This document shows, piece by piece, positions 19,260-28,432 of a stretch of DNA of 64,000 bases. Source of the DNA: Bacillus xiapuensis (GTDB taxonomy: Bacteria > Bacillota > Bacilli > Bacillales > Domibacillaceae); assembly GCF_002797355.1 (NCBI RefSeq), contig NZ_KZ454939.1:308940-372939 (forward strand), given 5' to 3'. The position numbers and the translations under genes were made by a program. How positions within the stretch are numbered: the stretch's first letter is position 1; the number at the start of each line of letters is the position of its first letter. The notes under the pieces were generated by a model. The model did not search any database and was not told where the DNA came from. It was given only the letters and a program-made list of their open reading frames with translations.

Positions 19260-20792
19260 ATGTTAGTTTCACTGAGTTCGTCATCATGGTTAACATTATT
19301 TTTTATTATGCTTATTGCATCTGGTCTAAGTGGACTATTGTTTTTACATCCACGAGTACCCTTAAGTTTTGTTCGCATTCATATTGGAATCGTTGCTTTA
19401 CCGCCATTGATTTCCTTATTGGCTCTAGCTAATACCACTGTGGACGTAATTATTGGTCCTTGGTCCTTGGATTCCTTAGCTTGGTTAATGGCTTTCTTTG
19501 TACTTTCAATTGGTTTAATCATTCAGCGTTTTTCTGTACATTACTTAATGGGAGATCACTCTTATCGTAAGTATTTTATACTTTTTACATTCACTACAGG
19601 TGTTGCTTCAATTACATGGTTAAGTGGTGACCTCCGCTTGATGGTTATATCTTGGGGAGCAACCCTTGCCGGTTTAATCTTACTTATTAGGTTAAATAGT
19701 GGATGGAAAGTAGTTAGTGAAGCAACCAAAGTTTCTGGTCGATTATTTATATTAAGTTGGTTTTCTTTGTTACTTGCAATGATTTGGCTTTTTAAAGTTA
19801 CTGGTGAATGGCAGTTATCATTAGCTCTAACAAATGAAAACTTAGCTCAACTTGGAGCATGGGAGAAAACAGGGGTTAATTTATTGATAGTATTAGCAGT
19901 GATAATTCCTGCAGCCCAATGGCCTTTCCAAAGATGGTTAATTGAGTCTGTTGTTGCTCCGACTCCTGTTTCTGCGATTATGCACGCAGGGATAGTAAAT
20001 GCAGGTGGGATTATGCTAACTCGATTTTCACCTCTTTTTAATGGGGATATAGCATCGATAATTTTACTTATTCTTGCAGGCATTTCTGTATTAATTGGGT
20101 CTGGAATTAGTTTAGTCCAGGTTGACTATAAACGTCAGTTATTAGGCTCCACGATTGGACAAATGGGGTTTATGCTCATTCAGTGTGCATTAGGTGCGTA
20201 TTTAGCAGCCATTATTCATCTTATATTACATGGTTTGTTCAAAGCTATGCTGTTTTTACAGGCTGGTTCTGCAGTACGTCGTTTCGAAGTTTCGACTCGC
20301 GTTAATGAAAAGTCATCTAAATTATGGATCATGAGTGGCCGGACTTTAGGCTTAGTTGTCGGGGTTACTTTTTGGCTCATGGCTCCTGGAGAGGGTTATC
20401 AATTGATTAGTGCTCTAATCTTAGGGTGGTCATTGTCTGTTTCTTGGACACAGCTCGTAGCTTTTGGAGAGGGGAGAATTGGTAGAATTGCTGGTTTATC
20501 ATTTTTAGGAGGATCTGCCATCGTTTATTTTATCATTCACAACCTCTTCTATGAATGGTTGCATACAACCGTTTATCAAGGTGTCCAACCTCCGATGGCA
20601 GTTGTCATCATTGTCTTATGTCTCTTACTATTTGGCAGTGTTATAGGTACATGGGTAACTCGTCATTGTTCTACTGTTTCCTTTGCGGTTCTTTATCTTT
20701 GGTTAGTAAGATTAGGTGAAGCAAAACCAAAGTCAGTAGAAAGTCACCCAAGCTACCTTAAACAATATTTATCTCAAGGAGGTAGTCGGTGA
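19260..20792 (+). CDS. dabB: DabB, membrane subunit of the DAB inorganic-carbon transporter (NDH-5-like)
   Basis: 510 residues, almost entirely hydrophobic with about 13-14 membrane helices. It belongs to the proton-pumping antiporter family of NuoL/MrpA (Proton_antipo_M region with APTPVSAIMHAGIVNAGG and the broken-helix LHGLFKAMLFL). In DAB complexes this subunit carries a cation current that energises carbonic-anhydrase-like hydration of CO2 by DabA, trapping bicarbonate in the cell. ATG 19260 follows AAGGGAGAA. The stop overlaps the dabA start by one base, so the two are translationally coupled. B. subtilis has the same pair (ndhF/ybcC). A different role (complex I subunit) is unlikely because no other nuo genes are near. 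Confidence 0.92.
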   Translation: MLVSLSSSSWLTLFFIMLIASGLSGLLFLHPRVPLSFVRIHIGIVALPPLISLLALANTTVDVIIGPWSLDSLAWLMAFFVLSIGLIIQRFSVHYLMGDHSYRKYFILFTFTTGVASITWLSGDLRLMVISWGATLAGLILLIRLNSGWKVVSEATKVSGRLFILSWFSLLLAMIWLFKVTGEWQLSLALTNENLAQLGAWEKTGVNLLIVLAVIIPAAQWPFQRWLIESVVAPTPVSAIMHAGIVNAGGIMLTRFSPLFNGDIASIILLILAGISVLIGSGISLVQVDYKRQLLGSTIGQMGFMLIQCALGAYLAAIIHLILHGLFKAMLFLQAGSAVRRFEVSTRVNEKSSKLWIMSGRTLGLVVGVTFWLMAPGEGYQLISALILGWSLSVSWTQLVAFGEGRIGRIAGLSFLGGSAIVYFIIHNLFYEWLHTTVYQGVQPPMAVVIIVLCLLLFGSVIGTWVTRHCSTVSFAVLYLWLVRLGEAKPKSVESHPSYLKQYLSQGGSR

Positions 20793-23410
20793 TGAGTGTG
20801 ACATCCGTATTAAAGAAAGATATAAATATTGATGTTCAAGAAAGGGATTTTAACGTTTTAGTTGAATCAGCTAGCCGGGTTATTGCCCCGCTATCGCCAA
20901 TTTCTGCGTTTGCTGCACGTAATCCCTGGATGGGACTTGAAAACCAATCTTTTCATCAGGTTGCAGTGTGGTTAAAAAATATTCGTGGTGTTGATATATA
21001 CCCTAGTGCTTCTATGATCCTTTCGGCAAAGAGTAAAGGTGAGATTGATGATGCTTTTGTGAAAGCAGGACTACTGCGTTGGCTTGATTCACAGTCCTTT
21101 AATATACCACGGGACGTGGCAGAGCGATACTGTCTTACTGCACTAAAATTAGATACATTACCATCAAACTTCTTATCATCACATGAGCTGGAAAAATTAG
21201 TAGAGGGATTTAGTGTTCTGAATACGGATAGTATCGAGGATTTTTTAAAGCAACCAATAAGTTCGCATATAAAGAATCAAGATGGTGAAAGATTAATAAA
21301 TATTCTCGATTATCATGTTATCAAGTGGTGTAAGTTATATCTTGATGAATCTCAGGCAGGTTGGACAATGCCTAATCGTGAGAAAGGTTTCTATAGTGCT
21401 TGGCAGCGTCTCATTCAATATGATCCGGCACTTAGTAAAAATCAACGTAAAAGTTTTAGAAATTGGCCCCAAGAGGCAAATACGGCTTTAAAAGAAGCTT
21501 TAACTGCACTAGAAATACCAGGATCAGAGATACAGACTTATCTTGAAGGCCATTTGCTTTCCTTACCTGGGTGGGCAGGAATGATGCTTTGGCGCTCCCA
21601 ACAATCGAGCCATGAACGTGCACTTCTAACAGAATATTTAGCAGTTCGACTTTCCATGGAATGTGTTCTCATAAAGCCTTACTTACCTTTGTCCAATCAA
21701 AGCACTAAGAAAAAAGTTTCGATTACTCCCCTTTTAGCATCTTGGATTCATTGGGGGGACCTATCCATCGAGGAATGGTCACAGATGTCTGCCGCTGAAC
21801 AAAGCGAATATTTATTATTTGCCTATCGTTTTGATGAGAATCTTCGCAAGAAGCTTTGGTTGGAAGCTTGGGAACAAACATACATTGAGCGATTAAGTGA
21901 GAAGATTGTCTCTAAACAACGTGTGACCAACGATAAAAAATCTGTTTTAGCCCAATTAGCATTCTGTATTGATGTACGATCAGAACCTTTTCGTCGTCAA
22001 CTTGAAAAAGAAGGTCCGTTTGAAACGATTGGAATTGCTGGTTTCTTTGGCTTACCGATTGCAACTAGTGAACTTGGTAGTAATCACACCCATTCATCCT
22101 TGCCGGTTATGCTAAAGCCTAAACATCACATAAAAGAATCAGCGGGTGAAAAAGAGCTTTATTCTTACCAACAACGCAAGCAGGCAGCAAATTCATTAAG
22201 CTATACATTTAAAATGATGAAACAGAATGTACTTGCGAGCTTAGTTTTACCAGAAATAAGTGGACCTTGGCTTAGTCTGCAAATGGTAGCACGAAGCTTT
22301 GTGCCAAGAAGAGCAGGTCGTTTCATTCATAATCTTCGTAAGACCTGGTTACGCAAACCTGATACAAAACTCTTACTTAATCATGTTTATGACGAAAAGG
22401 CGGGGCTACCTGTTGGCTTTTCTAAAGAAGAAAAAGTGAACTATGTGCGTCAAGCTCTAAAAGGGATGGGGCTTACAGAGAATTTCGCACCATTAGTCGT
22501 GATATGCGGACATGGTAGTCAAAGCAACAACAACCCTTATGCTGCATCTCTTGACTGTGGTGCCTGCGGTGGGGCGGCAGGTGGATTCAATGCTAGGGTT
22601 TTAGCTACTTTATGCAACCTTACAGAGATAAGAGAAGTGCTTTCTGCTGAAGGAATAGAAATCCCTGAGGAAACTGTTTTTGTAGCCGCTGAGCATAACA
22701 CAACAGTGGATGAATTACACTGGATTTATGTTCCTGAACTTTCTGAATCTGCACAAGAAGCATTTGATCATATCGAAGCTATTATGCCGAAAGTGAGCCA
22801 TAATGCAAATGCGGAGCGTCTAGCTCAATTACCAAATTTCAAATCAAAATTTAAAAATCCAAGTGCTGAGGCACACCGATTTGCGGAAGATTGGAGTGAG
22901 ATTCGTCCGGAATGGGGGCTAGCGCGGAATGCATCTTTTATTATAGGCCAACGTGAATTAACTCAGGATTGTGACTTGGAGGGTAGAGCCTTCCTTCATA
23001 ATTATGATTGGAAGCAGGATGAGAGTGGTGATCTGCTAGCAAACATCATTGCAGGACCAGGAACGGTTGCCCAATGGATTAATCTACAATATTATGCTTC
23101 AACGGTAGCTCCTCATTATTATGGTAGTGGAAATAAAAGAACACAAACCGTAACAGCAGGTCTTGGCGTTATGCAAGGGAATGCAAGTGACTTGTTAAAC
23201 GGACTACCTTGGCAATCCGTCATGGAATCGGATTACGAGGCTTATCATTCTCCTCTTCGCTTGCTGATTGTCATCCAAGCACCTAGTGAATATGTAAAAC
23301 GGTTATTAACTAATGATTTAGCGTTTCGAGAAAAAGTTCAAAATGGATGGGTTAGACTTGCTAGTGTTGATCCAGAAGGACGTTGGGAAAATTGGCAACT
23401 GCAAAAATAA
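20792..23410 (+). CDS. dabA: DabA, zinc-binding subunit of the DAB inorganic-carbon transporter (DUF2309)
   Basis: 872 residues from ATG 20792 (a GTG three bases earlier is possible; AAGGAGGTA lies upstream). It is peripheral or cytoplasmic and related distantly to beta-carbonic anhydrases. The zinc site is visible: Cys392 and Asp394 in FCIDVRSE, His574 in ICGHGSQ, and Cys589 in LDCGACGG. The 15-residue His-Cys spacing is as in characterised DabA. With DabB it forms an energy-coupled, one-way CO2 hydration device that supplies bicarbonate for carboxylations. That would be useful here for anaplerosis in low CO2. Codon use is more AT-rich than the core genes nearby, in keeping with the operon lying in an island. 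Confidence 0.95.
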   Translation: MSVTSVLKKDINIDVQERDFNVLVESASRVIAPLSPISAFAARNPWMGLENQSFHQVAVWLKNIRGVDIYPSASMILSAKSKGEIDDAFVKAGLLRWLDSQSFNIPRDVAERYCLTALKLDTLPSNFLSSHELEKLVEGFSVLNTDSIEDFLKQPISSHIKNQDGERLINILDYHVIKWCKLYLDESQAGWTMPNREKGFYSAWQRLIQYDPALSKNQRKSFRNWPQEANTALKEALTALEIPGSEIQTYLEGHLLSLPGWAGMMLWRSQQSSHERALLTEYLAVRLSMECVLIKPYLPLSNQSTKKKVSITPLLASWIHWGDLSIEEWSQMSAAEQSEYLLFAYRFDENLRKKLWLEAWEQTYIERLSEKIVSKQRVTNDKKSVLAQLAFCIDVRSEPFRRQLEKEGPFETIGIAGFFGLPIATSELGSNHTHSSLPVMLKPKHHIKESAGEKELYSYQQRKQAANSLSYTFKMMKQNVLASLVLPEISGPWLSLQMVARSFVPRRAGRFIHNLRKTWLRKPDTKLLLNHVYDEKAGLPVGFSKEEKVNYVRQALKGMGLTENFAPLVVICGHGSQSNNNPYAASLDCGACGGAAGGFNARVLATLCNLTEIREVLSAEGIEIPEETVFVAAEHNTTVDELHWIYVPELSESAQEAFDHIEAIMPKVSHNANAERLAQLPNFKSKFKNPSAEAHRFAEDWSEIRPEWGLARNASFIIGQRELTQDCDLEGRAFLHNYDWKQDESGDLLANIIAGPGTVAQWINLQYYASTVAPHYYGSGNKRTQTVTAGLGVMQGNASDLLNGLPWQSVMESDYEAYHSPLRLLIVIQAPSEYVKRLLTNDLAFREKVQNGWVRLASVDPEGRWENWQLQK

Positions 23411-23474
23411 ATATTTATCAAATGATATGTTACTCAGTTAAAAAATTCATAACAATAAAGAAAGGGTGTACAAT

Positions 23475-23999
23475 ATGGATTTAAATAAAAATAAAAAAGC
23501 TTTATTGTTAACGGATATCGAAAGTGGATTGGAGCCTCTCCTACAACAAGTAACTAACATTCAACCAGAAAATATGTTAATGATACAAAGCTATGGCACC
23601 GTAATCTCACATCCTTATGGAGATATAATGAGATCTGTTATCATTGCTATTTATCAGGAAAATGTCGAGGAGATTTTTATTGTAGGAACAAAAGATAAGA
23701 GGACTACCACAGTTAATGTACAAACTCAATTTGAATCAATGAAAAATAAAATACAAACATTAGACTATCTTTATCAACATTGTATGCCTGAATTTTCAGG
23801 TGGTACAGTTGATGAATGGCTAAATGGAAATGAAAATATCATTGACAGTATCGAAAAGAGTGTTGATGTCATTCGTCACCATCCTTTAGTACCGTCTTAT
23901 GTTAAAGTTTGTGGTTTAATAGTTAATAATAAGGAGGGAAAATCCTCAATTGTGGAGATTCCTACTAATAAAACAGCGGGAAACTGTCCAACCTTTTAA
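23475..23999 (+). CDS. Beta-carbonic-anhydrase-like protein lacking visible zinc ligands (YbcF-like)
   Basis: 174 residues from ATG 23475 after AAAGGGTG. The pattern IQSYGTVISHPYGDIMRSVIIAIYQENVEEIFIVG has the spacing of the RNAG...SL-x2-A...I-x-V-x-G core of beta-class carbonic anhydrases. The zinc-binding positions are not there: the usual C-x-D-x-R becomes TDIESG (near residue 15), and the HTDCG box becomes GTKDKR. B. subtilis encodes a similar protein (YbcF) after its dab genes. It is therefore more likely a structural or regulatory partner of the DAB complex than an active anhydrase. Family assignment is by pattern only. Confidence 0.65.
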   Translation: MDLNKNKKALLLTDIESGLEPLLQQVTNIQPENMLMIQSYGTVISHPYGDIMRSVIIAIYQENVEEIFIVGTKDKRTTTVNVQTQFESMKNKIQTLDYLYQHCMPEFSGGTVDEWLNGNENIIDSIEKSVDVIRHHPLVPSYVKVCGLIVNNKEGKSSIVEIPTNKTAGNCPTF

Positions 24000-24194
24000 A
24001 AAGTTCTTAAAAGATTCTATAAAAGTCCCTAATAAGATCAATATAGACCTGTTAGGAACTTTTTCTGGAGAGATAAAGGATAGGCTGACTCCCTTAGAAA
24101 CTCTCTGGAAAAAGCAAGAATGGGAGTGGATGAACTTGGTCTCCCTCTTGAAATAGCTAGTAAAGGAAGTAATAGACTATTTTTTGTTCTATAG
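24000..24194 (+). pseudogene. Short frameshifted coding remnant between the CA-like gene and the YbcI-like gene
   Basis: Two overlapping frames look coding. One, starting upstream, gives FKKFLKDSIKVPNKINID... up to about 24110. The other gives DSLRNSLEKARMGVDELG then LPLEIASKGSNRLFFVL, ending TAG 24192-24194. They would join by a single frameshift near 24085-24110. The position matches the small ybcH of B. subtilis, but I cannot confirm homology. It is either a decayed gene or the lost C-terminus of the upstream protein. Confidence 0.4.
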
Positions 24195-24208
24195 GAGATG
24201 TATCGTTT

Positions 24209-24577
24209 ATGAAAATATCTAAAGGTTCTTATGAAGCTGAAATAAGTAAGGCCATTACTCAATGGGAAAAAGACTTTCTTGGACGTGGGTCTGTATCTGT
24301 TAAAACAGATATATTACGGGATATGATAATTGTGAATTTACAAGGTATTTTAACACCAGCTGAATATACTGTTTGTGAAACAAAAGAGGGACTGTTAACT
24401 ATTAAAAAAACTCGTTCGGAATTAGTTGAATCAGGTATAGAAGATCTTAAGAATATTATATTAACTATAACTGGAGAAAAAGTGAAAAGCTTTCATACTG
24501 ATCTAAGCTCTCGTACTGGTGAACGAGTTATGGTATTTAAATTATTTAATAATCTTGAGAAAAATCTTTTTATGTAA
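24209..24577 (+). CDS. DUF2294 family protein (YbcI-like)
   Basis: 122 residues. It begins KGSYEAEISKAITQWEKDFLGRG and continues with VKTDILRDMIIVNLQGILTPAEYTV, the usual DUF2294 blocks. The C-terminal part TGEKVKSFHTDLSSRTGERVMVFKL completes the roughly 115-120 residue domain. The biochemical function is unknown; in B. subtilis ybcI closes the same cluster, and DUF2294 proteins are often beside carbon or ion transport genes. GGAG at 24194-24197 is about 11 nt before ATG 24209, a loose fit, but no better start is available. A two-sided terminator follows 176 bp later. Confidence 0.8.
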   Translation: MKISKGSYEAEISKAITQWEKDFLGRGSVSVKTDILRDMIIVNLQGILTPAEYTVCETKEGLLTIKKTRSELVESGIEDLKNIILTITGEKVKSFHTDLSSRTGERVMVFKLFNNLEKNLFM

Positions 24578-24752
24578 AAAATAAGTGGAAGTGTTTAGCA
24601 ACTTTCTCTTCTTTTGTTTATAGTTATTGCACAGTACAAAAATACATTGTTCTTTTTGCTCATTATGAAGTTTATTAAAGGATGATAATATCTCTTAATT
24701 GGTTAAGCCTCCCTTTTCAACGATTGCGCGCTTTTCTAGAGTAACGGAAAAA

Positions 24753-24797
24753 AGTCCAATTTCTCCATTTTAATACTGAGAAATTGGACTTTTTAAT
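24753..24797. terminator. Bidirectional terminator
   Basis: 13-bp perfect arms AGTCCAATTTCTC (24753-24765) and GAGAAATTGGACT (24778-24790). T-rich and A-rich flanks on both sides suit the DAB operon (plus) and opuE (minus). Confidence 0.88.
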
Positions 24798-24808
24798 ATT
24801 GTAAGTTC

Positions 24809-24846
24809 CTTAACGTTGTAAATCCGCACTTTCCTGACAGTGCCTC
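24809..24846 (+). repeat. Dispersed 38-nt repeat, copy R3
   Basis: CTTAACGTTGTAAATCCGC, then ACTTTCCTGACAGTGCCTC. It is the same family as R1 and R2 near 13.6 kb, so the variable region is framed by this repeat. Confidence 0.5.
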
Positions 24847-24848
24847 TA

Positions 24849-26330
24849 TTATTTCAATTGTTCCGCCAGCTGGGCTTCCATCTGATCAAAGGATCGCTGC
24901 ACGTTTTTGTGAGGATGATTTGTTAATAGACTCACGATCACGACGGCCATGAAACTAATGAGAAAGCCAGGAATCATTTCATACATTAAAGATTTCAAGG
25001 ATGGTGTACTAATCCAGATCATAACCGTTACCGCTCCGGATATCATTCCTGCAAGCGCTCCCCACTTAGTCATTCGTTTCCAATAAAGGCTCAATAGAAC
25101 AGTTGGCCCAAAAGCGGCGCCAAATCCGGCCCAAGCATTCCCGACGAGCGAAAGAATGGTGTCATTCGGCGTGTACGACAGGATGATACCGACTGCCGCT
25201 ACTGCAAATACAGCAAGTCTTCCGATCATAACCAATTCCTTGTCTGTGGCTTGCCGGTGGAGAAAGGCTTTATAAAAGTCTTCCGTCAACGCACTGGACG
25301 TGACAAGCAACTGAGAAGAAATCGTACTCATAATCGCCGCTAAAATGGCCGATAATAAAAAGCCGGTAATGAGCGGATGAAACAAGATCTCTGAGAAGAG
25401 AATGAAGATTGTTTCAGGGTCTTTAATTTGGATGTTATTCACTGATAGGTAAGCCACGCCAACTAAACCGGTTGCTAAGGCGCCAACGATAGAAATTACC
25501 ATCCAGCCGATGCCAATTCTTCTGGCGGTTTTTAGTTGCTTCACAGAGGTAATCGCCATAAATCGCACGATAATATGCGGCTGGCCGAAGTAGCCTAATC
25601 CCCATGCAAGGAAGGACATAATTCCTAAAATGGAAGTGCCTTTGAATAAATCCATCAAGCTTGGATCAATCGCGTGAACTTCTTGCAGAGTAGAAGAAAT
25701 GCCGTCTAATTCGGTAAACGCGACTACAGGAACAAGCACTAATGCAGCAAACATAATACAGCCTTGAACGAAATCGGTTAAACTGACGGCCAGAAATCCG
25801 CCAAATAGCGTATAACAAATAACGACTCCAGCTGTTACGAATAGCCCCACCTTATAATCCATTTGAAAGGCTGACTCGAATAGCCGCCCGCCGGAAACTA
25901 ACCCTGCCGATGTGTAAAGTGTGAAGAAAGTGATGATAACTACTGCAGAAACGAAGCGCAGTATTTTGGTTCGGTCAGAAAAGCGGTTTTCAAAATAATC
26001 GGGGATAGTAATCGAATCGTTTGCAACCTCTGTATATGTGCGCAAACGAGGGGCGATTAAGAGATAATTCAAATAGGCACCGACCGTTAAACCAATGGCA
26101 ATCCAAGCGCTGGACAAACCAGTTGCAAACATGGCTCCGGGCAGCCCCATCAGCATCCAGCCACTCATATCGGAAGCGCCGGCTGATAATGCAGTAACAG
26201 CAGGGCCAAGACCGCGCCCGCCCAGCATGTAATCGGATAAATCGGACGTTTTTCTATAAGAATACAGACCGATCGCCAGCATTCCGATGAAATAAATAGC
26301 TAAAGATATGAAGATTTCTACACTCACCAA
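24849..26330 (-). CDS. opuE: Sodium/proline symporter (OpuE/PutP)
   Basis: 493 residues of the sodium:solute symporter family, with about 13 membrane helices. Family features: the N-terminal LSDYMLGGRGLGPAVTALSAGASDMSGWML (sodium and proline site), GWMVISIVGALATG and QLLVTSSALTEDFY. It imports proline with Na+. The gene is divergent from gatC exactly as opuE is in B. subtilis, where it is osmotically induced and supplies proline as compatible solute, so OpuE is preferred over the catabolic PutP. It starts ATG 26330 behind GAAGGAGAG. A perfect cre box lies 114 bp upstream and may link it to carbon catabolite control. Confidence 0.88.
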   Translation of the reverse strand: MVSVEIFISLAIYFIGMLAIGLYSYRKTSDLSDYMLGGRGLGPAVTALSAGASDMSGWMLMGLPGAMFATGLSSAWIAIGLTVGAYLNYLLIAPRLRTYTEVANDSITIPDYFENRFSDRTKILRFVSAVVIITFFTLYTSAGLVSGGRLFESAFQMDYKVGLFVTAGVVICYTLFGGFLAVSLTDFVQGCIMFAALVLVPVVAFTELDGISSTLQEVHAIDPSLMDLFKGTSILGIMSFLAWGLGYFGQPHIIVRFMAITSVKQLKTARRIGIGWMVISIVGALATGLVGVAYLSVNNIQIKDPETIFILFSEILFHPLITGFLLSAILAAIMSTISSQLLVTSSALTEDFYKAFLHRQATDKELVMIGRLAVFAVAAVGIILSYTPNDTILSLVGNAWAGFGAAFGPTVLLSLYWKRMTKWGALAGMISGAVTVMIWISTPSLKSLMYEMIPGFLISFMAVVIVSLLTNHPHKNVQRSFDQMEAQLAEQLK

Positions 26331-26443
26331 ATCTCTCCTTCATGAAAATAGTTATAACAATTTCTAACCCTAACAAAGAATGCCGCGTCATTCAAGGAAC
26401 CTAAAAGCGGAGAAAGGGAGGAGAGACCTATATACGAACATAA

Positions 26444-26457
26444 TGAAAGCGATTACA
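26444..26457. promoter_or_regulatory. cre site (CcpA operator)
   Basis: TGAAAGCGATTACA matches the consensus TGWAANCGNTNWCA at every position. It lies in the opuE-gatC divergent region; opuE is the likely target. Confidence 0.7.
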
Positions 26458-26659
26458 TAAAACGAAAAAGTAAAATGATTCTAAATATTCAAAACAAGAA
26501 AAAGAATCTGTGCGAACAATGCTATTCGAATAAAGTGGAGCGTGGTAAAATAAGCTTTGTGCGAAGGAAGAGACTCTTCTGCTTTATTGCTATGAAACCG
26601 GATTATTTGATAAGATGAAGAGTATTGTAGAGTGTCGAAATATACGGAGGTGAATGAAC

Positions 26660-26950
26660 TTGACACGTATTACAGAAGAACAAGTGAAACATGTAGCGAA
26701 TTTAGCGCGTCTTGCTGTGACTGAAGAAGAAGTAGAGAAATTCACTTCTCATTTAGATGCCATTATCTCTTTTGCGGAGCAATTAAATGAGTTGGATACA
26801 ACAAATGTAGAGCCGACATCACATGTTTTAAATATGAAGAATATTATGCGCGAGGATAAAGCTCAGCCAGGATTGCCGCAGGAGGAAGTATTGAAAAATG
26901 CTCCAGACCATGAAGGCGGACAAATCCGCGTGCCGTCGATAATTGAGTAG
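26660..26950 (+). CDS. gatC: Asp-tRNA(Asn)/Glu-tRNA(Gln) amidotransferase subunit C
   Basis: 96 residues of the GatC family, the clamp that holds GatA and GatB together in the heterotrimer that amidates misacylated Glu-tRNA(Gln) and Asp-tRNA(Asn). The start is most likely TTG 26660, giving (M)[17 protein letters not shown], colinear with other GatC proteins. GGAGG at 26646-26650 is 9 nt upstream, too close (3 nt) for the in-frame ATG 26654. The conserved C-terminal [20 protein letters not shown] segment is complete. It is 12 bp from gatA and first gene of the gatCAB operon. Confidence 0.95.
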   Translation: MTRITEEQVKHVANLARLAVTEEEVEKFTSHLDAIISFAEQLNELDTTNVEPTSHVLNMKNIMREDKAQPGLPQEEVLKNAPDHEGGQIRVPSIIE

Positions 26951-26962
26951 GGAGGGAACACG

Positions 26963-28420
26963 ATGACATTATTTAATTACAAGCTGACAGAGCTTCATGA
27001 TCTTTTACATAAAAAAGAAATCTCCATCCCAGATCTAGTGGAGGAATCCTACAAAAGAATTGAAGAAGTGGAAGACAAGGTTCAAGCGTTCATTACTTTA
27101 AATGAAGAGCAAGCACGCAAACAAGCGGAAGCGCTGCAAGCCAAAATCAGCACCGATGAGGCGAAAGGGCTTTTGTTCGGCATGCCGATTGGAATTAAAG
27201 ACAATATCGTCACCAAAGGATTGCGGACAACAAGCGGAAGCCAAATGCTGAATAATTTTGATCCGATTTATGATGCGACGGTCATGGAGAAACTTCATGC
27301 CGCGCAAACCATTACGATCGGAAAATTAAATATGGACGAGTTTGCGATGGGCTCGTCTACGGAAAATTCCGGATACCATAAAACGTATAACCCTTGGAAT
27401 TTGGACTGCGTGCCGGGCGGTTCCTCAGGCGGATCTGCGGCAGCTGTAGCCGCAGGAGAAGTGCCGTTTTCTTTAGGATCTGATACAGGCGGCTCCATTC
27501 GCCAGCCAGCTGCCTTCTGCGGAGTAGTTGGATTAAAGCCTACATACGGCCGGGTCTCCCGTTACGGATTGATTGCCTTTGCTTCTTCGTTAGATCAAAT
27601 TGGGCCGATCACCCGCAACGTGGAGGATAACGCCTATTTATTAGAAGCGATTTCAGGATTGGATCCTCACGATTCCACTTCAGCTGATGTCGCTGTTGAT
27701 TCTTATGCACAAGCGCTGACCGGCGATGTGAAAGGACTGCGGATTGCTGTACCGAAGGAATATCTGGGAGAAGGCGTTTCGGACGATGTGCGCCAATCCG
27801 TTTTAGAGGCGCTGAAGGTGTTAGAAGGCATGGGAGCCACATGGGAAGAAGTATCACTTCCGCATTCTAAATATGGTGTAGCCACTTATTATTTGCTCGC
27901 CTCATCAGAAGCCTCCTCCAACCTGGCTCGCTTCGACGGCATCCGTTACGGTTATCGCACGGAAAATGCAGAGAATTTAATCGATCTCTATAAAAAAACT
28001 CGTGCAGAAGGGTTTGGCGATGAAGTGAAGCGCCGGATTATGCTCGGTACATTCGCTTTAAGCTCCGGTTATTATGACGCCTATTACAAAAAAGCCCAAA
28101 AAGTACGTACATTAATTAAAAAAGACTTTGAAGATATTTTAGAACAATACGATGTGATCATTGGGCCAACCGCGCCGACGCCAGCTTTCAAAATCGGCGA
28201 AAACATTGATGACCCATTAACGATGTATGCCAATGATATCTTGACCATTCCGGTAAATCTTTCCGGCGTTCCGGCTATTTCCGTACCATGCGGATTCTCT
28301 GGCGGCATGCCGCTCGGTCTGCAAATCATCGGAAAGCATTTTGATGAAAAGACGGTCTATCGCGTGGCTCATGCCTTTGAACAGGAAACAGACTTTCATC
28401 AGAAAAAACCAACATTGTAA
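26963..28420 (+). CDS. gatA: Asp-tRNA(Asn)/Glu-tRNA(Gln) amidotransferase subunit A
   Basis: 485-residue amidase-signature enzyme that hydrolyses glutamine and channels ammonia to GatB. The Ser-cisSer-Lys triad is visible: Lys79 in GIKDNI, Ser154 in [15 protein letters not shown], and Ser178 in [12 protein letters not shown]. Length and C-terminal region ([15 protein letters not shown]) are normal. ATG 26963 follows GGGAGGG. It lies 12 bp after gatC and 12 bp before the gatB start, so it is cotranscribed with them. It indicates that this organism makes Gln-tRNA (and perhaps Asn-tRNA) by the indirect route, as Bacilli do. Confidence 0.97.
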   Translation: MTLFNYKLTELHDLLHKKEISIPDLVEESYKRIEEVEDKVQAFITLNEEQARKQAEALQAKISTDEAKGLLFGMPIGIKDNIVTKGLRTTSGSQMLNNFDPIYDATVMEKLHAAQTITIGKLNMDEFAMGSSTENSGYHKTYNPWNLDCVPGGSSGGSAAAVAAGEVPFSLGSDTGGSIRQPAAFCGVVGLKPTYGRVSRYGLIAFASSLDQIGPITRNVEDNAYLLEAISGLDPHDSTSADVAVDSYAQALTGDVKGLRIAVPKEYLGEGVSDDVRQSVLEALKVLEGMGATWEEVSLPHSKYGVATYYLLASSEASSNLARFDGIRYGYRTENAENLIDLYKKTRAEGFGDEVKRRIMLGTFALSSGYYDAYYKKAQKVRTLIKKDFEDILEQYDVIIGPTAPTPAFKIGENIDDPLTMYANDILTIPVNLSGVPAISVPCGFSGGMPLGLQIIGKHFDEKTVYRVAHAFEQETDFHQKKPTL

Positions 28421-28432
28421 GGGGTGAACAGA

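Larger units (their letters stand above)
24578..24848. other. Convergent intergenic region with terminator and repeat R3
   Basis: It lies between the DAB cluster and opuE (minus strand) and contains the bidirectional terminator 24753-24797 and repeat copy R3 (24809-24846). No gene. The repeat marks the right edge of the accessory island, since core synteny resumes at once. Confidence 0.6.

Noticed and set aside
24209-24577. YbcI-like gene as part of a decarboxylase pump
   Set aside because: Only the DUF2294 domain is present and the neighbours are DAB genes; no decarboxylase subunits nearby.
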